Positions 24,475-31,617 of a stretch of 35,451 nt of DNA are shown here, piece after piece. A program made the translations under genes and the position numbers. This stretch comes from an uncultured Oscillospiraceae bacterium (lineage in GTDB: Bacteria; Bacillota; Clostridia; Oscillospirales; Oscillospiraceae). The stretch lies in assembly GCA_910579595.1 (NCBI GenBank), contig CAJTVM010000020.1, positions 1 through 35,451 on the forward strand, in the 5' to 3' direction. The notes beneath the pieces are model-generated. The model was given only the letters and a program-made list of their open reading frames with translations, made no database searches and was not told the DNA's origin. Each line of letters opens with the position of its first letter. The first letter of the stretch is position 1.

Positions 24475-25668
24475 ATGAATATGAAAACCATGCTGGCCGC
24501 CCTCCAGGGCATCACGGCCTATAAAGACATCCTCAGCCAGCCCGTGATGGAGTGCGCCCTGCGCCTGGTCACCCGCACCGTCCATGGGGACGGCCTTGGT
24601 GGGCTGGAGGCGTACACCGATCTGTTTTACCGGCTGCGTATGGAGGGCTGCGCCGGACTGGGCGTCTGGTTGGGTCAGGCCCTGCGCTGGTCGGAGAGCC
24701 CCTATCCCCGGCTGGCGGAGCGGGAAGATCGGGATCCGGCCCTGGAACAGGCAGCACGGTTGGACATCTCCGCCTTTGAGCTGCTGGCCAGCGTGGACTG
24801 CGACAAGTGGCTGGCCCAGCTGGGACGGCTGCTGGACAGCGATTACCAGGGGGTGCTCACCTCCCTGCCCCGGTGGCAGGGGGGCGTGCCCTTCTCCTTC
24901 GATGGCCTGACCAGAGCCTACCAGCAGGAGGGCGCGGGGAGGTTTGCCCGCTACCAGGCCTTTGTTTGGGACAGCGGAGAGTTGATCCCCGTGGCCCGCC
25001 CCGACTGCCCCGCCGCCAGCGAGCTGCTGGGCTACGACAATCAGCGGATCGAGGTGGAGCGCAACACCCGCGCCCTGCTGGAGGGCCGGTATGTGAACAA
25101 CGTTCTGCTCTATGGCGAGAGCGGTACGGGCAAATCCGCCACGGTGAAAAATCTGCTCACCCTGCCCGGCATGGAGGAGCTTCGCATCATCGAGGCGGAC
25201 AAGGAGAACTTGGGCGGCCTGCCCGCCCTGATCCGCACCTTGGACGGACGGCGGCAGAAGTTCATCGTGTTCATCGACGATCTCACCTTTGACCGGGACG
25301 ATCCTACCTATTCGGTGCTGAAAACCATCCTGGAGGGGGGCGTGGAGCGCAGGCCCCAGAACGTGGCGGTATACGCCACCTCCAACCGCCGCCACCTGGT
25401 CCGGCAGACAATTTCGGAGCGGGCCGGAGACGAGATGGACCGCTCCGAAACCATCCGGGAAAAGACCTCCCTGGCCGACCGCTTTGGCGTGCGCATCCTG
25501 TTCCAGGGACTGAACAAACCAGAATTTCTGGCGCTGGTGGATATGCTGGCGGAGCAGCACAGGGTGGAGCTGCCCCAAGAGGAGCTTCACCGGCAGGCGA
25601 TGGCCTGGGAGCGCTTCCACGGAGCCCAGACACCCCGAACAGCCCTGCAATTTATCCTTTCTTTGTAA
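24475..25668 (+). CDS. DUF815 family AAA-type ATPase
   Basis: This 397-residue cytoplasmic ATPase starts at ATG 24475 after AGGAG. A helical N-terminal region (about 1-185) precedes the P-loop domain with Walker A GESGTGKS (214-221) and Walker B FIVFIDDLTFD (264-273). The sensor-like YATSNRRHLV and the ADRFGVRI segment are typical of DUF815. The family is widespread in Firmicutes and Proteobacteria and its physiological role is not firmly known. It lies about 150 bp after fhs on the same strand, with the hairpin repeat between, and ends at a strong terminator. Confidence 0.9.
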   Translation: MNMKTMLAALQGITAYKDILSQPVMECALRLVTRTVHGDGLGGLEAYTDLFYRLRMEGCAGLGVWLGQALRWSESPYPRLAEREDRDPALEQAARLDISAFELLASVDCDKWLAQLGRLLDSDYQGVLTSLPRWQGGVPFSFDGLTRAYQQEGAGRFARYQAFVWDSGELIPVARPDCPAASELLGYDNQRIEVERNTRALLEGRYVNNVLLYGESGTGKSATVKNLLTLPGMEELRIIEADKENLGGLPALIRTLDGRRQKFIVFIDDLTFDRDDPTYSVLKTILEGGVERRPQNVAVYATSNRRHLVRQTISERAGDEMDRSETIREKTSLADRFGVRILFQGLNKPEFLALVDMLAEQHRVELPQEELHRQAMAWERFHGAQTPRTALQFILSL

Positions 25669-25720
25669 CAAGACGAATGAAAACAAGCCATCCGCTACCT
25701 GGCGGAGGGCCTGTTCCGTA

Positions 25721-25763
25721 CAAAATCCCCGCAGTCCGGCGTACCGGGCTGCGGGGGTTTTTC
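25721..25763. terminator. Bidirectional terminator between convergent genes
   Basis: CCCCGCAG (25727-25734) and CTGCGGGG (25749-25756), with inner CCGG pairs, form a stem flanked by AAAA on the left and TTTTT on the right. It can serve both the DUF815 gene (plus) and the coiled-coil gene (minus). Confidence 0.88.
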
Positions 25764-25775
25764 TGTGCTCTTATT

Positions 25776-26267
25776 TTATTCCTCGGCCTTGTCCTCTTCA
25801 GCCTCGGTTGCGGACTCCTCTGACGCGGCTTCCTCTGCGCCACAGCAGCAGCACGGCTCCTCGTCCGCGGTTTCGTCCTCCAGCGGCTCGGCCTCGGCCA
25901 CCTCGTCGTCGGACAACTGGCCTGCCGCCTTAATGTCGGCAATGCGCTCATTGTTGTAGGAGATGCGTGCCAAAGCATCGGTGATGCGCTGGCACAGATC
26001 CACATAGGCCGCCTCGGGGGCGGAACCCCGTTCGGCATAGTACAGCTTGCCCAGATCGGAATACGCCTTGCGGATGGCCTCCTGCTCGGTGGAGTTCTGC
26101 ACCTTCAGCTTGCCGATTTCAGACAGCTCCTTGGCCTTGGCTACGCCGGCGTCCGCCAGCTCCTTGGCCTTGGTCAGGCCAGTGTCGGCCAGCTCCTTCG
26201 CGTGGGTCACGCCGGTTTGGGCAAGGACCACAGCTTTGTCCTTCAGGCTTTCATAATCAATGCTCAT
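25776..26267 (-). CDS. Hypothetical coiled-coil protein with acidic Cys-containing tail
   Basis: This 163-residue protein has no recognised function and no signal peptide. The N-terminal part carries near-11-residue repeats (AKELADTGLTK, AKELADAGVAK, AKELSEIGKLK) that predict an amphipathic or coiled-coil helix. The middle (about 60-115) is helical, followed by a very acidic tail with a CCCC cluster near residue 138. The start at 26267 has AGGAGGG in good position. The helical repeats recall LEA- or phasin-like proteins, but that is weak. It is a single gene. Confidence 0.8.
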   Translation of the reverse strand: MSIDYESLKDKAVVLAQTGVTHAKELADTGLTKAKELADAGVAKAKELSEIGKLKVQNSTEQEAIRKAYSDLGKLYYAERGSAPEAAYVDLCQRITDALARISYNNERIADIKAAGQLSDDEVAEAEPLEDETADEEPCCCCGAEEAASEESATEAEEDKAEE

Positions 26268-26422
26268 GTTGATTCCCTCCTGTCAAGATGGTGTGGGCCA
26301 CCCAGCAGCGCTGCCCGGCGCCGCCTTATTTCCACGATTTCATTTTAGGCCTCATGCGTCAAAAATGCAAGGGCCTTTCGTGAATATTTATAAAGGTTTA
26401 ACATATTCCGGACTTTGACAAA

Positions 26423-27391
26423 TCAGTCCGACCCCCCATCCCCACCGTCCAGCACCTCCCGGATGAGGAACCGGGGCCTGTCCTTGCTCTCCATGTAGAG
26501 CTTGCCCAAGTACTCCCCGATCACCCCCAAGGCCAGCAGGATCAGCCCGCCGATCAGCCAAACCGAGCAGGCGATGCTGGCCCAGCCAGTGACGGTATTC
26601 CCCGTAGCCCAGCGAACCACGTTGTAAATGATCATCACCAGCGACACGAAAAACACCAGGAAGCCCAGCCCAGTGATCATCCGCAGGGGCTTAACGGACA
26701 AAGACGTAACTCCTTCCAGGGCAAAGGCGATCATCTTTTTCAGCGGATATTTGCTTTCCCCGGCAAAGCGCTCCCCCCGCTGGTACTCCACCACGTCAGT
26801 ACGGTAGCCAATCATGGGCACAATGCCCCGGAGGAATAGGTTGACCTCGGTGAACTGGGCCAGCCCGTCCAGCGCACGGCGGGACATGAGGCGGTAATCG
26901 GCGTGGTTGAACACCGTCTCCGCCCCCAGCGCATCCATCATACGGTAAAATGCCTCGGCGGTGGTGCGCTTGAAAAAGGTGTCCGTTTTCCGGGAGGAGC
27001 GCACCCCGTACACAATATCCACCCCCTCCAGGTACTTGTCCACCATGGCGTCCACGGCGTCCACATCGTCCTGGAGGTCGGCGTCCATGGACACCACCAT
27101 GTCCGCCCTGTCCCGGGCGGTCATCAGCCCCGCCAGCAGGGCGTTCTGGTGCCCCCGGTTCCGGGACAGGTCCACGCCGCAGAACAGGCTGTCGCTCTGG
27201 TGGAGTCCCTCAATAATCGCCCAGGTTTTGTCCTTGGAGCCATCGTTGACAAACATCGCGCGGCTCTGGGGGCTGATTTTCCCGGCGTTCATGAGGGCAC
27301 GGAGCTTCTCCCCCAGGCGGTGGGCAGTTTCGGGCAGCACCGCCTCCTCGTTATAGCAGGGCACAACAATGTATAATGTATTTCCAGGCAT
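26423..27391 (-). CDS. GtrB/DPM1-like membrane glycosyltransferase (GT2)
   Basis: This 322-residue family 2 glycosyltransferase probably makes a polyprenyl-phosphate sugar at the inner membrane for later transfer to surface polymers. The start is the ATG at 27391 with AGGAGG seven bases upstream. The catalytic domain has VVPCYNEE (residues 9-16), VNDGSKDKT and the metal-binding SMDADLQDD (D103/D105). The segment SRNRGHQNALLAG is typical of the family. Two C-terminal membrane segments follow (about 235-260 and 270-297). No flippase or dedicated glycosyltransferase is adjacent, so the target is unknown. Confidence 0.93.
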   Translation of the reverse strand: MPGNTLYIVVPCYNEEAVLPETAHRLGEKLRALMNAGKISPQSRAMFVNDGSKDKTWAIIEGLHQSDSLFCGVDLSRNRGHQNALLAGLMTARDRADMVVSMDADLQDDVDAVDAMVDKYLEGVDIVYGVRSSRKTDTFFKRTTAEAFYRMMDALGAETVFNHADYRLMSRRALDGLAQFTEVNLFLRGIVPMIGYRTDVVEYQRGERFAGESKYPLKKMIAFALEGVTSLSVKPLRMITGLGFLVFFVSLVMIIYNVVRWATGNTVTGWASIACSVWLIGGLILLALGVIGEYLGKLYMESKDRPRFLIREVLDGGDGGSD

Positions 27392-27496
27392 AAGATGACC
27401 TCCTGACTGGCCCAGACAGGCCAATTTACATTTTTCAACTATGCAGACTATAGCAGAAAGCGGACCCGCCGTCAAGGACAGGCCCGCCGTTGTCCG

Positions 27497-27940
27497 TTAT
27501 CTGCGTCCGGTGGAGCCAAAGCCGCCCCCTCCCCGCTCCGTGCCGTCCAGCTCCTCCGCTTCCTGGAACTGGGCGGTGAGGTACGGGGCAATCACCAGCT
27601 GGGCCACCCGGTCGCCGTCCTCCACCACCTGGGGGGCGTCCCCGTGGTTGTGGAGGGCCACCAGGATCTCCCCGCGGTAGTCGGCGTCGATGACGCCCAC
27701 CTTGTTGGCGGGGGCCAGACCCTGCTTGGTGGCCAGGCCAGAGCGTGCGTATATCAGCCCCACATATCCCTCCGGGACGGCCAGGGCGATGCCGGTGCGG
27801 ATCAACGCCGTCCCTCCGGGAGCGATCTCCACCGGCCCATCGGTGAGGGCGTACAAATCGGCCCCGGCGGCGGCAGCGGAACCATAAGCGGGCAGCTTGG
27901 CCCGGGGATCCAACAGCTTGACAGAAACAGGAGCGGTCAT
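27497..27940 (-). CDS. dut: dUTP diphosphatase
   Basis: This 147-residue trimeric dUTPase converts dUTP to dUMP and pyrophosphate. All five family motifs are visible: AGADLYA, the GLIYARSGLA region, KVGVIDADYRGEI, DRVAQLVIAP and the C-terminal ERGGGGFGSTG arm that closes the active site. The start is at 27940 with GGAGG seven bases upstream. MITE copy 3 lies about 95 bp upstream, within or near its promoter region. Its closeness to nrdG and nrdD fits dNTP metabolism. Confidence 0.96.
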   Translation of the reverse strand: MTAPVSVKLLDPRAKLPAYGSAAAAGADLYALTDGPVEIAPGGTALIRTGIALAVPEGYVGLIYARSGLATKQGLAPANKVGVIDADYRGEILVALHNHGDAPQVVEDGDRVAQLVIAPYLTAQFQEAEELDGTERGGGGFGSTGRR

Positions 27941-28034
27941 AACACAACCTCCACTATCTTGTGCTCAATTTACAGACGTTTTCGGCGCCGGGCAGGAATA
28001 AAGCAAATCAATGCCCTGTCCGCCAACGAGCTTA

Positions 28035-28196
28035 GAACCTGTATTCATAACCTCAATTCACCGTTTGGCCGGGTCTATTCCCGCCATGCCGCGTTAAATT
28101 TTCTTGAAATAAACACAATGATTCCTGCGAAAATTTGCCTTGCCTGACGGGAAAATCCCTCGCCCATCCGCCGGTTTCGGCTGTGAATACAGGTTC
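28035..28196 (+). mobile_element. MITE-like element, copy 3 (162 bp)
   Basis: It has the same length and terminal inverted repeats as the other copies (one change, GAACCTGTATTCATA, in the left end), flanked by TTA at 28032-28034 and 28197-28199. It lies between the divergently placed dut promoter region and the nrdG 3' end. Its right edge sits in the TTTAA of a terminator-like repeat copy. Confidence 0.85.
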
Positions 28197-28197
28197 T

Positions 28198-28241
28198 TAA
28201 ACTTCTTTTTGCCTACTTTTTCTTTCAAGAAAAAGTAGGGG
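28198..28241 (-). terminator. Terminator-like hairpin repeat, copy 3 (end of nrdG)
   Basis: CCTACTTTTTCTT and AAGAAAAAGTAGG (28212-28224 and 28227-28239) form a perfect 13-bp stem. The minus strand reads CCTACTTTTTCTTGA followed by the GAAAAAGTAGG arm and CAAAAAGAAGTTTAA. The nrdG stop codon (28225-28227) lies in the loop, just as in copy 1. Confidence 0.72.
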
Positions 28242-28782
28242 TAATCGATTGGATTTCCATATCGCCGTCCCATAGGACGGGGGCATGGGCCTGGATGCTG
28301 GCGGGGACGTTCAAAATCCGCTGGTTGGAGGAGCCACGAAAGCGCAAATGCAAATCCTTCTGCGCCTCCACAAAGGGGCCATCCACCAGCACGTCGATGA
28401 GGGATAACAGCTCGTCGGTGGCCTCGCACCGGGCGCGGCTGGGCCGCCACAGCTCCCCATCCAGGGTGTAGCCGGTGTAACACCAAATCTCCTTCTGGGG
28501 GTACTTTTCCTTTACCCGCCGCAGCAGGGGCAGCAGGCCCCGCTGGTTGTCCGGCTCGAAGGGTTCGCCGCCTAAGAGGGACAGGCCCCGGATGGGGCCA
28601 AAGGCCAGCGCTTCCATGATTTGCTCCTCCTCCACATCGGTAAAGGGCTGGCCATAGTGGAAATCCTGCGCTTCCTCATTGAAGCAGCCGGGGCAGTGGT
28701 GGGTACAGCCCGATACGAACAGGGACACCCGCACACCGGGGCCGTTGGCCACATCGGCCCATTTGATGGCAGCGTAATTCAT
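28225..28782 (-). CDS. nrdG: Anaerobic ribonucleotide reductase activating protein
   Basis: This 185-residue radical SAM activase installs the glycyl radical on NrdD. The start is the ATG at 28782 with AAAGGAG close upstream; the reading frame continues further but without family sequence. The 4Fe-4S motif is C26-x3-C30-x2-C33 in SGCTHHCPGC, followed by LSLLGGEPF and CYTGY. The final residues PTFS and the stop are encoded by the terminator-like repeat, so the C-terminus may have been altered by it. A GC-rich hairpin with a T-run stands just before its ribosome binding site. Confidence 0.95.
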   Translation of the reverse strand: MNYAAIKWADVANGPGVRVSLFVSGCTHHCPGCFNEEAQDFHYGQPFTDVEEEQIMEALAFGPIRGLSLLGGEPFEPDNQRGLLPLLRRVKEKYPQKEIWCYTGYTLDGELWRPSRARCEATDELLSLIDVLVDGPFVEAQKDLHLRFRGSSNQRILNVPASIQAHAPVLWDGDMEIQSITPTFS

Positions 28783-28795
28783 ACTAATCTCCTTT

Positions 28796-28826
28796 AAGAA
28801 AGAAGGGGCGGCCGGCTGGCCGCCCC
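28796..28826 (-). terminator. Terminator/attenuator hairpin ahead of nrdG
   Basis: GGGGCGGCC (28805-28813), loop GGCT and GGCCGCCCC (28818-28826) form a perfect 9-bp stem. On the minus strand TTCTTTCTT follows. It ends the small-protein transcript and could limit read-through into nrdG. Confidence 0.72.
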
Positions 28827-28829
28827 CCA

Positions 28830-28979
28830 TTATTTCTTACTATCGTAATACCCTGATATGGCACAAAGCGTACCAATCAGCGAAACACCCGCTCCAACCA
28901 GCAGAATTATAATATCACCTGTGAGAACCAACGCAATCCCAAATAAATTTATAGATATCCCAAGTAATATTTTTTTCAT
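28830..28979 (-). CDS. Small two-helix membrane protein (49 residues)
   Basis: A 50-codon frame from ATG 28979 to TAA 28830 encodes MKKILLGISINLFG followed by two hydrophobic stretches (about 4-20 and 22-43) and a polar YYDSKK end. GGAG lies nine bases upstream, and a consensus promoter lies about 120 bp upstream. A terminator-like hairpin follows at once. It is AT-rich, unlike its neighbours, and sits between nrdD and nrdG, which are normally adjacent. No homologue was recognised. Toxin-like or small regulatory membrane proteins look like this, but the function is unknown. Confidence 0.65.
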   Translation of the reverse strand: MKKILLGISINLFGIALVLTGDIIILLVGAGVSLIGTLCAISGYYDSKK

Positions 28980-29021
28980 CTGATCTAGCTCCGATAATCT
29001 ATTAGTTGATTTGTAGCAACA

Positions 29022-29069
29022 CTAAATGACCATAACAACTGCTAACATAGAGGTTAATACTTTTTTCAT
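29022..29069 (-). CDS. Possible 15-residue leader peptide or decayed small ORF
   Basis: ATG at 29069, after TAAGGA, encodes MKKVLTSMLAVVMVI and stops at TAG. The sequence looks like the start of a signal peptide. A one-base shift near the stop would extend it by about 13 residues (FSVATNQLIDYRS). It is therefore either a leader peptide or a frameshifted remnant. It lies on the same transcript as the 49-residue protein. Confidence 0.3.
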   Translation of the reverse strand: MKKVLTSMLAVVMVI

Positions 29070-29100
29070 CAAAATCCTTACTTACCAATATTTCAATTTC

Positions 29101-29129
29101 AGTATATAACAAATAGACAACACCGTCAA
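29101..29129 (-). promoter_or_regulatory. Promoter of the small-protein island
   Basis: On the minus strand, TTGACG (29124-29129), a 17-bp spacer and TATACT (29101-29106) form a strong sigma-A promoter in the nrdD-nrdG gap. Confidence 0.75.
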
Positions 29130-29161
29130 GAAGTTTTTGCATTCGCTTGTTGATTTTTCAA

Positions 29162-31288
29162 TTACAGATGCAGAACCCGAGAGGCAATCTCCTTGGTTTT
29201 CCCCTCATTCCAGAAGTTCTCCCCCAGGTAGCCGCAGGTACGCCGGGTGACGTTCATCTTGGCGTGATCTTTATTGTGACAGCAGGGACACTCCCACTCG
29301 TTGTCATCATTGACAATGATCTCCCCGTCGTAGCCGCACACCTGGCAGTAGTCGCTCTTGGTGTTGAACTCGGCGTACTGAATGTTGTCGTAGATGAAGC
29401 GCACCACGTCCCGCAGGGCCTCCAGGTTGTGGCGCATATTGGGGATCTCCACGTAGGAGATGCAGCCGCCGCTGGAAATCCTCTGGAACTGGCTCTCGAA
29501 GGTGAACTTGGCGAAGGCGTCAATGTCCTCCCGCACGTCCACGTGATAACTATTCGTATAATATCCCTTGTCGGTTACATCAGGTATAGTCCCAAACCGC
29601 TCCTTGTCGATGCGTGCAAAGCGGTAACACAGGCTCTCCGCCGGGGTGCCGTACAGGGCAAAGCCGATGTTGGTCTCCTTCTTCCAGCGGTCGGTGGTGG
29701 CCCGCAGGTGGTTCATCAGCCGCAGGGCAAAGTCCTCCCCCTCCGGCTCGGTCTGGGAACAGCCCTTCACCAGCTTGGTCACCTCGTACAGGCCGATGTA
29801 GCCCAGGGAGATGGAGGAATAGCCGCCGTAGAGCAGCTCGTCAATGGTCTCCCCCTTGTCCAGGCGGGCGATGGCACCGTACTGCCAGTGGATGGGGGAC
29901 ACATCGGAGCGGATGCCCTTCAAGGCGTTGTGGCGGCACATGAGGGCCTCAAAGCACAGCTCCAGCCGCTCCTCCAGCAGGGGCCAGAATTTTTCCTCGT
30001 CCTGGCCGGAGAGGATGCCGATCTGGGGCAGGTTGATGGACACCACGCCCTGGTTGAACCGGCCCTCGAACTTGTAATTCCCGTCCTTGTCCTTCCAGGG
30101 AGACAGGAAGGAGCGGCAGCCCATGGGGGAAAACACATTGCCCTCGTAGTGCTCCTTCATCTTCTTGGCGGAAATATAGTCGGGGTACATCCGCTTGGCG
30201 GAGCACTTCACCGCCAGCTCGGTGAGGTAGTCGTACTTGCCGCCGGTAAGGTTGTTGCACTCGTCCAGCACGTACACCAGCTTGGGGAAGGCGGGGGTGA
30301 TGTACACGCCCTTCTCATTCTTGATACCCTCCAGCCGTTGGGTGAGGATCTCCCGGATGATGGCGGCGTTCTCCTCCATATAGGGGTCGCCCTCCCGGAG
30401 CACCAGGAACAGGGTGACGAAGGGGGACTGGCCATTGGTGGTCATCAGGGTGTTGATCTGGTACTGGATGGTCTGTACGCCGCTTTTCAGCTCATCGCGG
30501 GTTCTGGCCCGGGCCAGCTTTTCCACCGTTTCATCGTCCAACTCCGGGGCGGTCTCCCGGGTCTTGCGCACATACTTCTCATAGGTCAGGCGCAGATACT
30601 TGCCCAGGTGGCTGACCTCCACAGACTGCCCTCCATACTGGTTGGAGGCCACACAGGAGATGATCTGGGTGACCACGGTGCAGGCCACCTGGAAACTCTT
30701 GGGGGACTCGATGAGCTTGCCGTTGATCATGGTGCCGTTGTCCAGCATATCCCCGATGTTCACCAGGCAGCAGTTGAAGATATGCTGCACAAAGTAGTCC
30801 GCATCGTGGAAGTGGAAGATACCCTCGTCATGGGCCTTGGAGATATGTTCGGGAAGCAGAATGCGCCTCGTCAGGTCACGGCTCACCTCGCCGGCAATAT
30901 AGTCCCGCTGGGTGGATGCGATGGCGGTGTTCTTGTTGGCGTTCTCCTCCGCCAGTTCCTTGTTGTCGTTGCGGATCAGGGACAGGATGGACTCGTCGGT
31001 GGTATTGGCCTTGCGCACCAGCGCCCGGGTGTAGCGGTAGATGATGTACGCCTTGGCCAGCTCATACTTGCCGGCAGCCATCAGCTTTGTCTCTACCATA
31101 TCCTGGATATCCTCCACCAGCAGGCGCTTGCGCCCTTTGGTGGACGCCACCGCGTCCGCAATATTGTCGATGGAGCCGTCATCCAGACGGTAGGGCTCGT
31201 CCACCGCGGAATTGGCCTTCTGGATGGCGGCTACGATTTTCGCGCGGTCAAATTCAACTATGGAATCGTCTCTCTTGATGACTTTCAT
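29162..31288 (-). CDS. nrdD: Anaerobic ribonucleoside-triphosphate reductase
   Basis: This 708-residue class III reductase makes dNTPs from NTPs without oxygen, using a glycyl radical. The start is the ATG at 31288 (MKVIKRDDS) with AGGAG eight bases upstream. The N-terminal ATP-cone (about 1-90, VIKRDDSIVEFDRAKI and RKRLLVEDIQDMV) is the allosteric activity site. The central barrel carries the substrate site, and the C-terminus has a zinc site (CQVCGYDG and CPCC) and the glycyl radical loop RRTCGYLG (G686). It is activated by NrdG, encoded downstream beyond the small island. A promoter with NrdR-like boxes lies upstream. Confidence 0.97.
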   Translation of the reverse strand: MKVIKRDDSIVEFDRAKIVAAIQKANSAVDEPYRLDDGSIDNIADAVASTKGRKRLLVEDIQDMVETKLMAAGKYELAKAYIIYRYTRALVRKANTTDESILSLIRNDNKELAEENANKNTAIASTQRDYIAGEVSRDLTRRILLPEHISKAHDEGIFHFHDADYFVQHIFNCCLVNIGDMLDNGTMINGKLIESPKSFQVACTVVTQIISCVASNQYGGQSVEVSHLGKYLRLTYEKYVRKTRETAPELDDETVEKLARARTRDELKSGVQTIQYQINTLMTTNGQSPFVTLFLVLREGDPYMEENAAIIREILTQRLEGIKNEKGVYITPAFPKLVYVLDECNNLTGGKYDYLTELAVKCSAKRMYPDYISAKKMKEHYEGNVFSPMGCRSFLSPWKDKDGNYKFEGRFNQGVVSINLPQIGILSGQDEEKFWPLLEERLELCFEALMCRHNALKGIRSDVSPIHWQYGAIARLDKGETIDELLYGGYSSISLGYIGLYEVTKLVKGCSQTEPEGEDFALRLMNHLRATTDRWKKETNIGFALYGTPAESLCYRFARIDKERFGTIPDVTDKGYYTNSYHVDVREDIDAFAKFTFESQFQRISSGGCISYVEIPNMRHNLEALRDVVRFIYDNIQYAEFNTKSDYCQVCGYDGEIIVNDDNEWECPCCHNKDHAKMNVTRRTCGYLGENFWNEGKTKEIASRVLHL

Positions 31289-31339
31289 TGCGAACACTCC
31301 TATGCAATTAAAATATTTTGTGGAGCGCTCGCAATCAGC

Positions 31340-31410
31340 ATACAATATCTTGTAGTGTATCCAAATTCGGAGCGCTTTTTCATGATACTACATATGGTGG
31401 TTTATGTCAA
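31340..31410 (-). promoter_or_regulatory. nrdD promoter with two NrdR-like boxes
   Basis: On the minus strand, TTGACA (31405-31410), a 17-bp spacer and TATCAT (31382-31387) form a near-consensus promoter. Two 16-bp sites resembling the NrdR box (ACACwATATATwGTGT) lie at about 31385-31400, overlapping the -10 and spacer, and 31340-31355, just downstream of the start site. Each matches about 12 of 16 positions. Their 45-bp distance is longer than the usual three helical turns. A direct repeat, GGAGCGCT, flanks the second box (31322-31329 and 31369-31376). Confidence 0.6.
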
Positions 31411-31617
31411 CACAAACATCAATATCAATGTGATGAGGAATTTCTATACAGTCCAATTTTTGGGACAGGCACTCCCCGCTCAGTAGCCGCAAACCCGCCT
31501 GTGGCATAGACTGGAATGCACCCAGGCGGGCGCTTTGTCCACCCCTTCCGTACCTGGTTTCGGCCCCGGCGGAGGTTGCGGCCCCCCTGGGTCAGGGCCG
31601 ATGAAAGGAGCGTATTC

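Noticed and set aside
29147..31486. Long plus-strand open frame (779 codons) opposite nrdD
   Set aside because: It is antisense to a fully conserved nrdD and has no recognisable domain; it is a codon-bias shadow.
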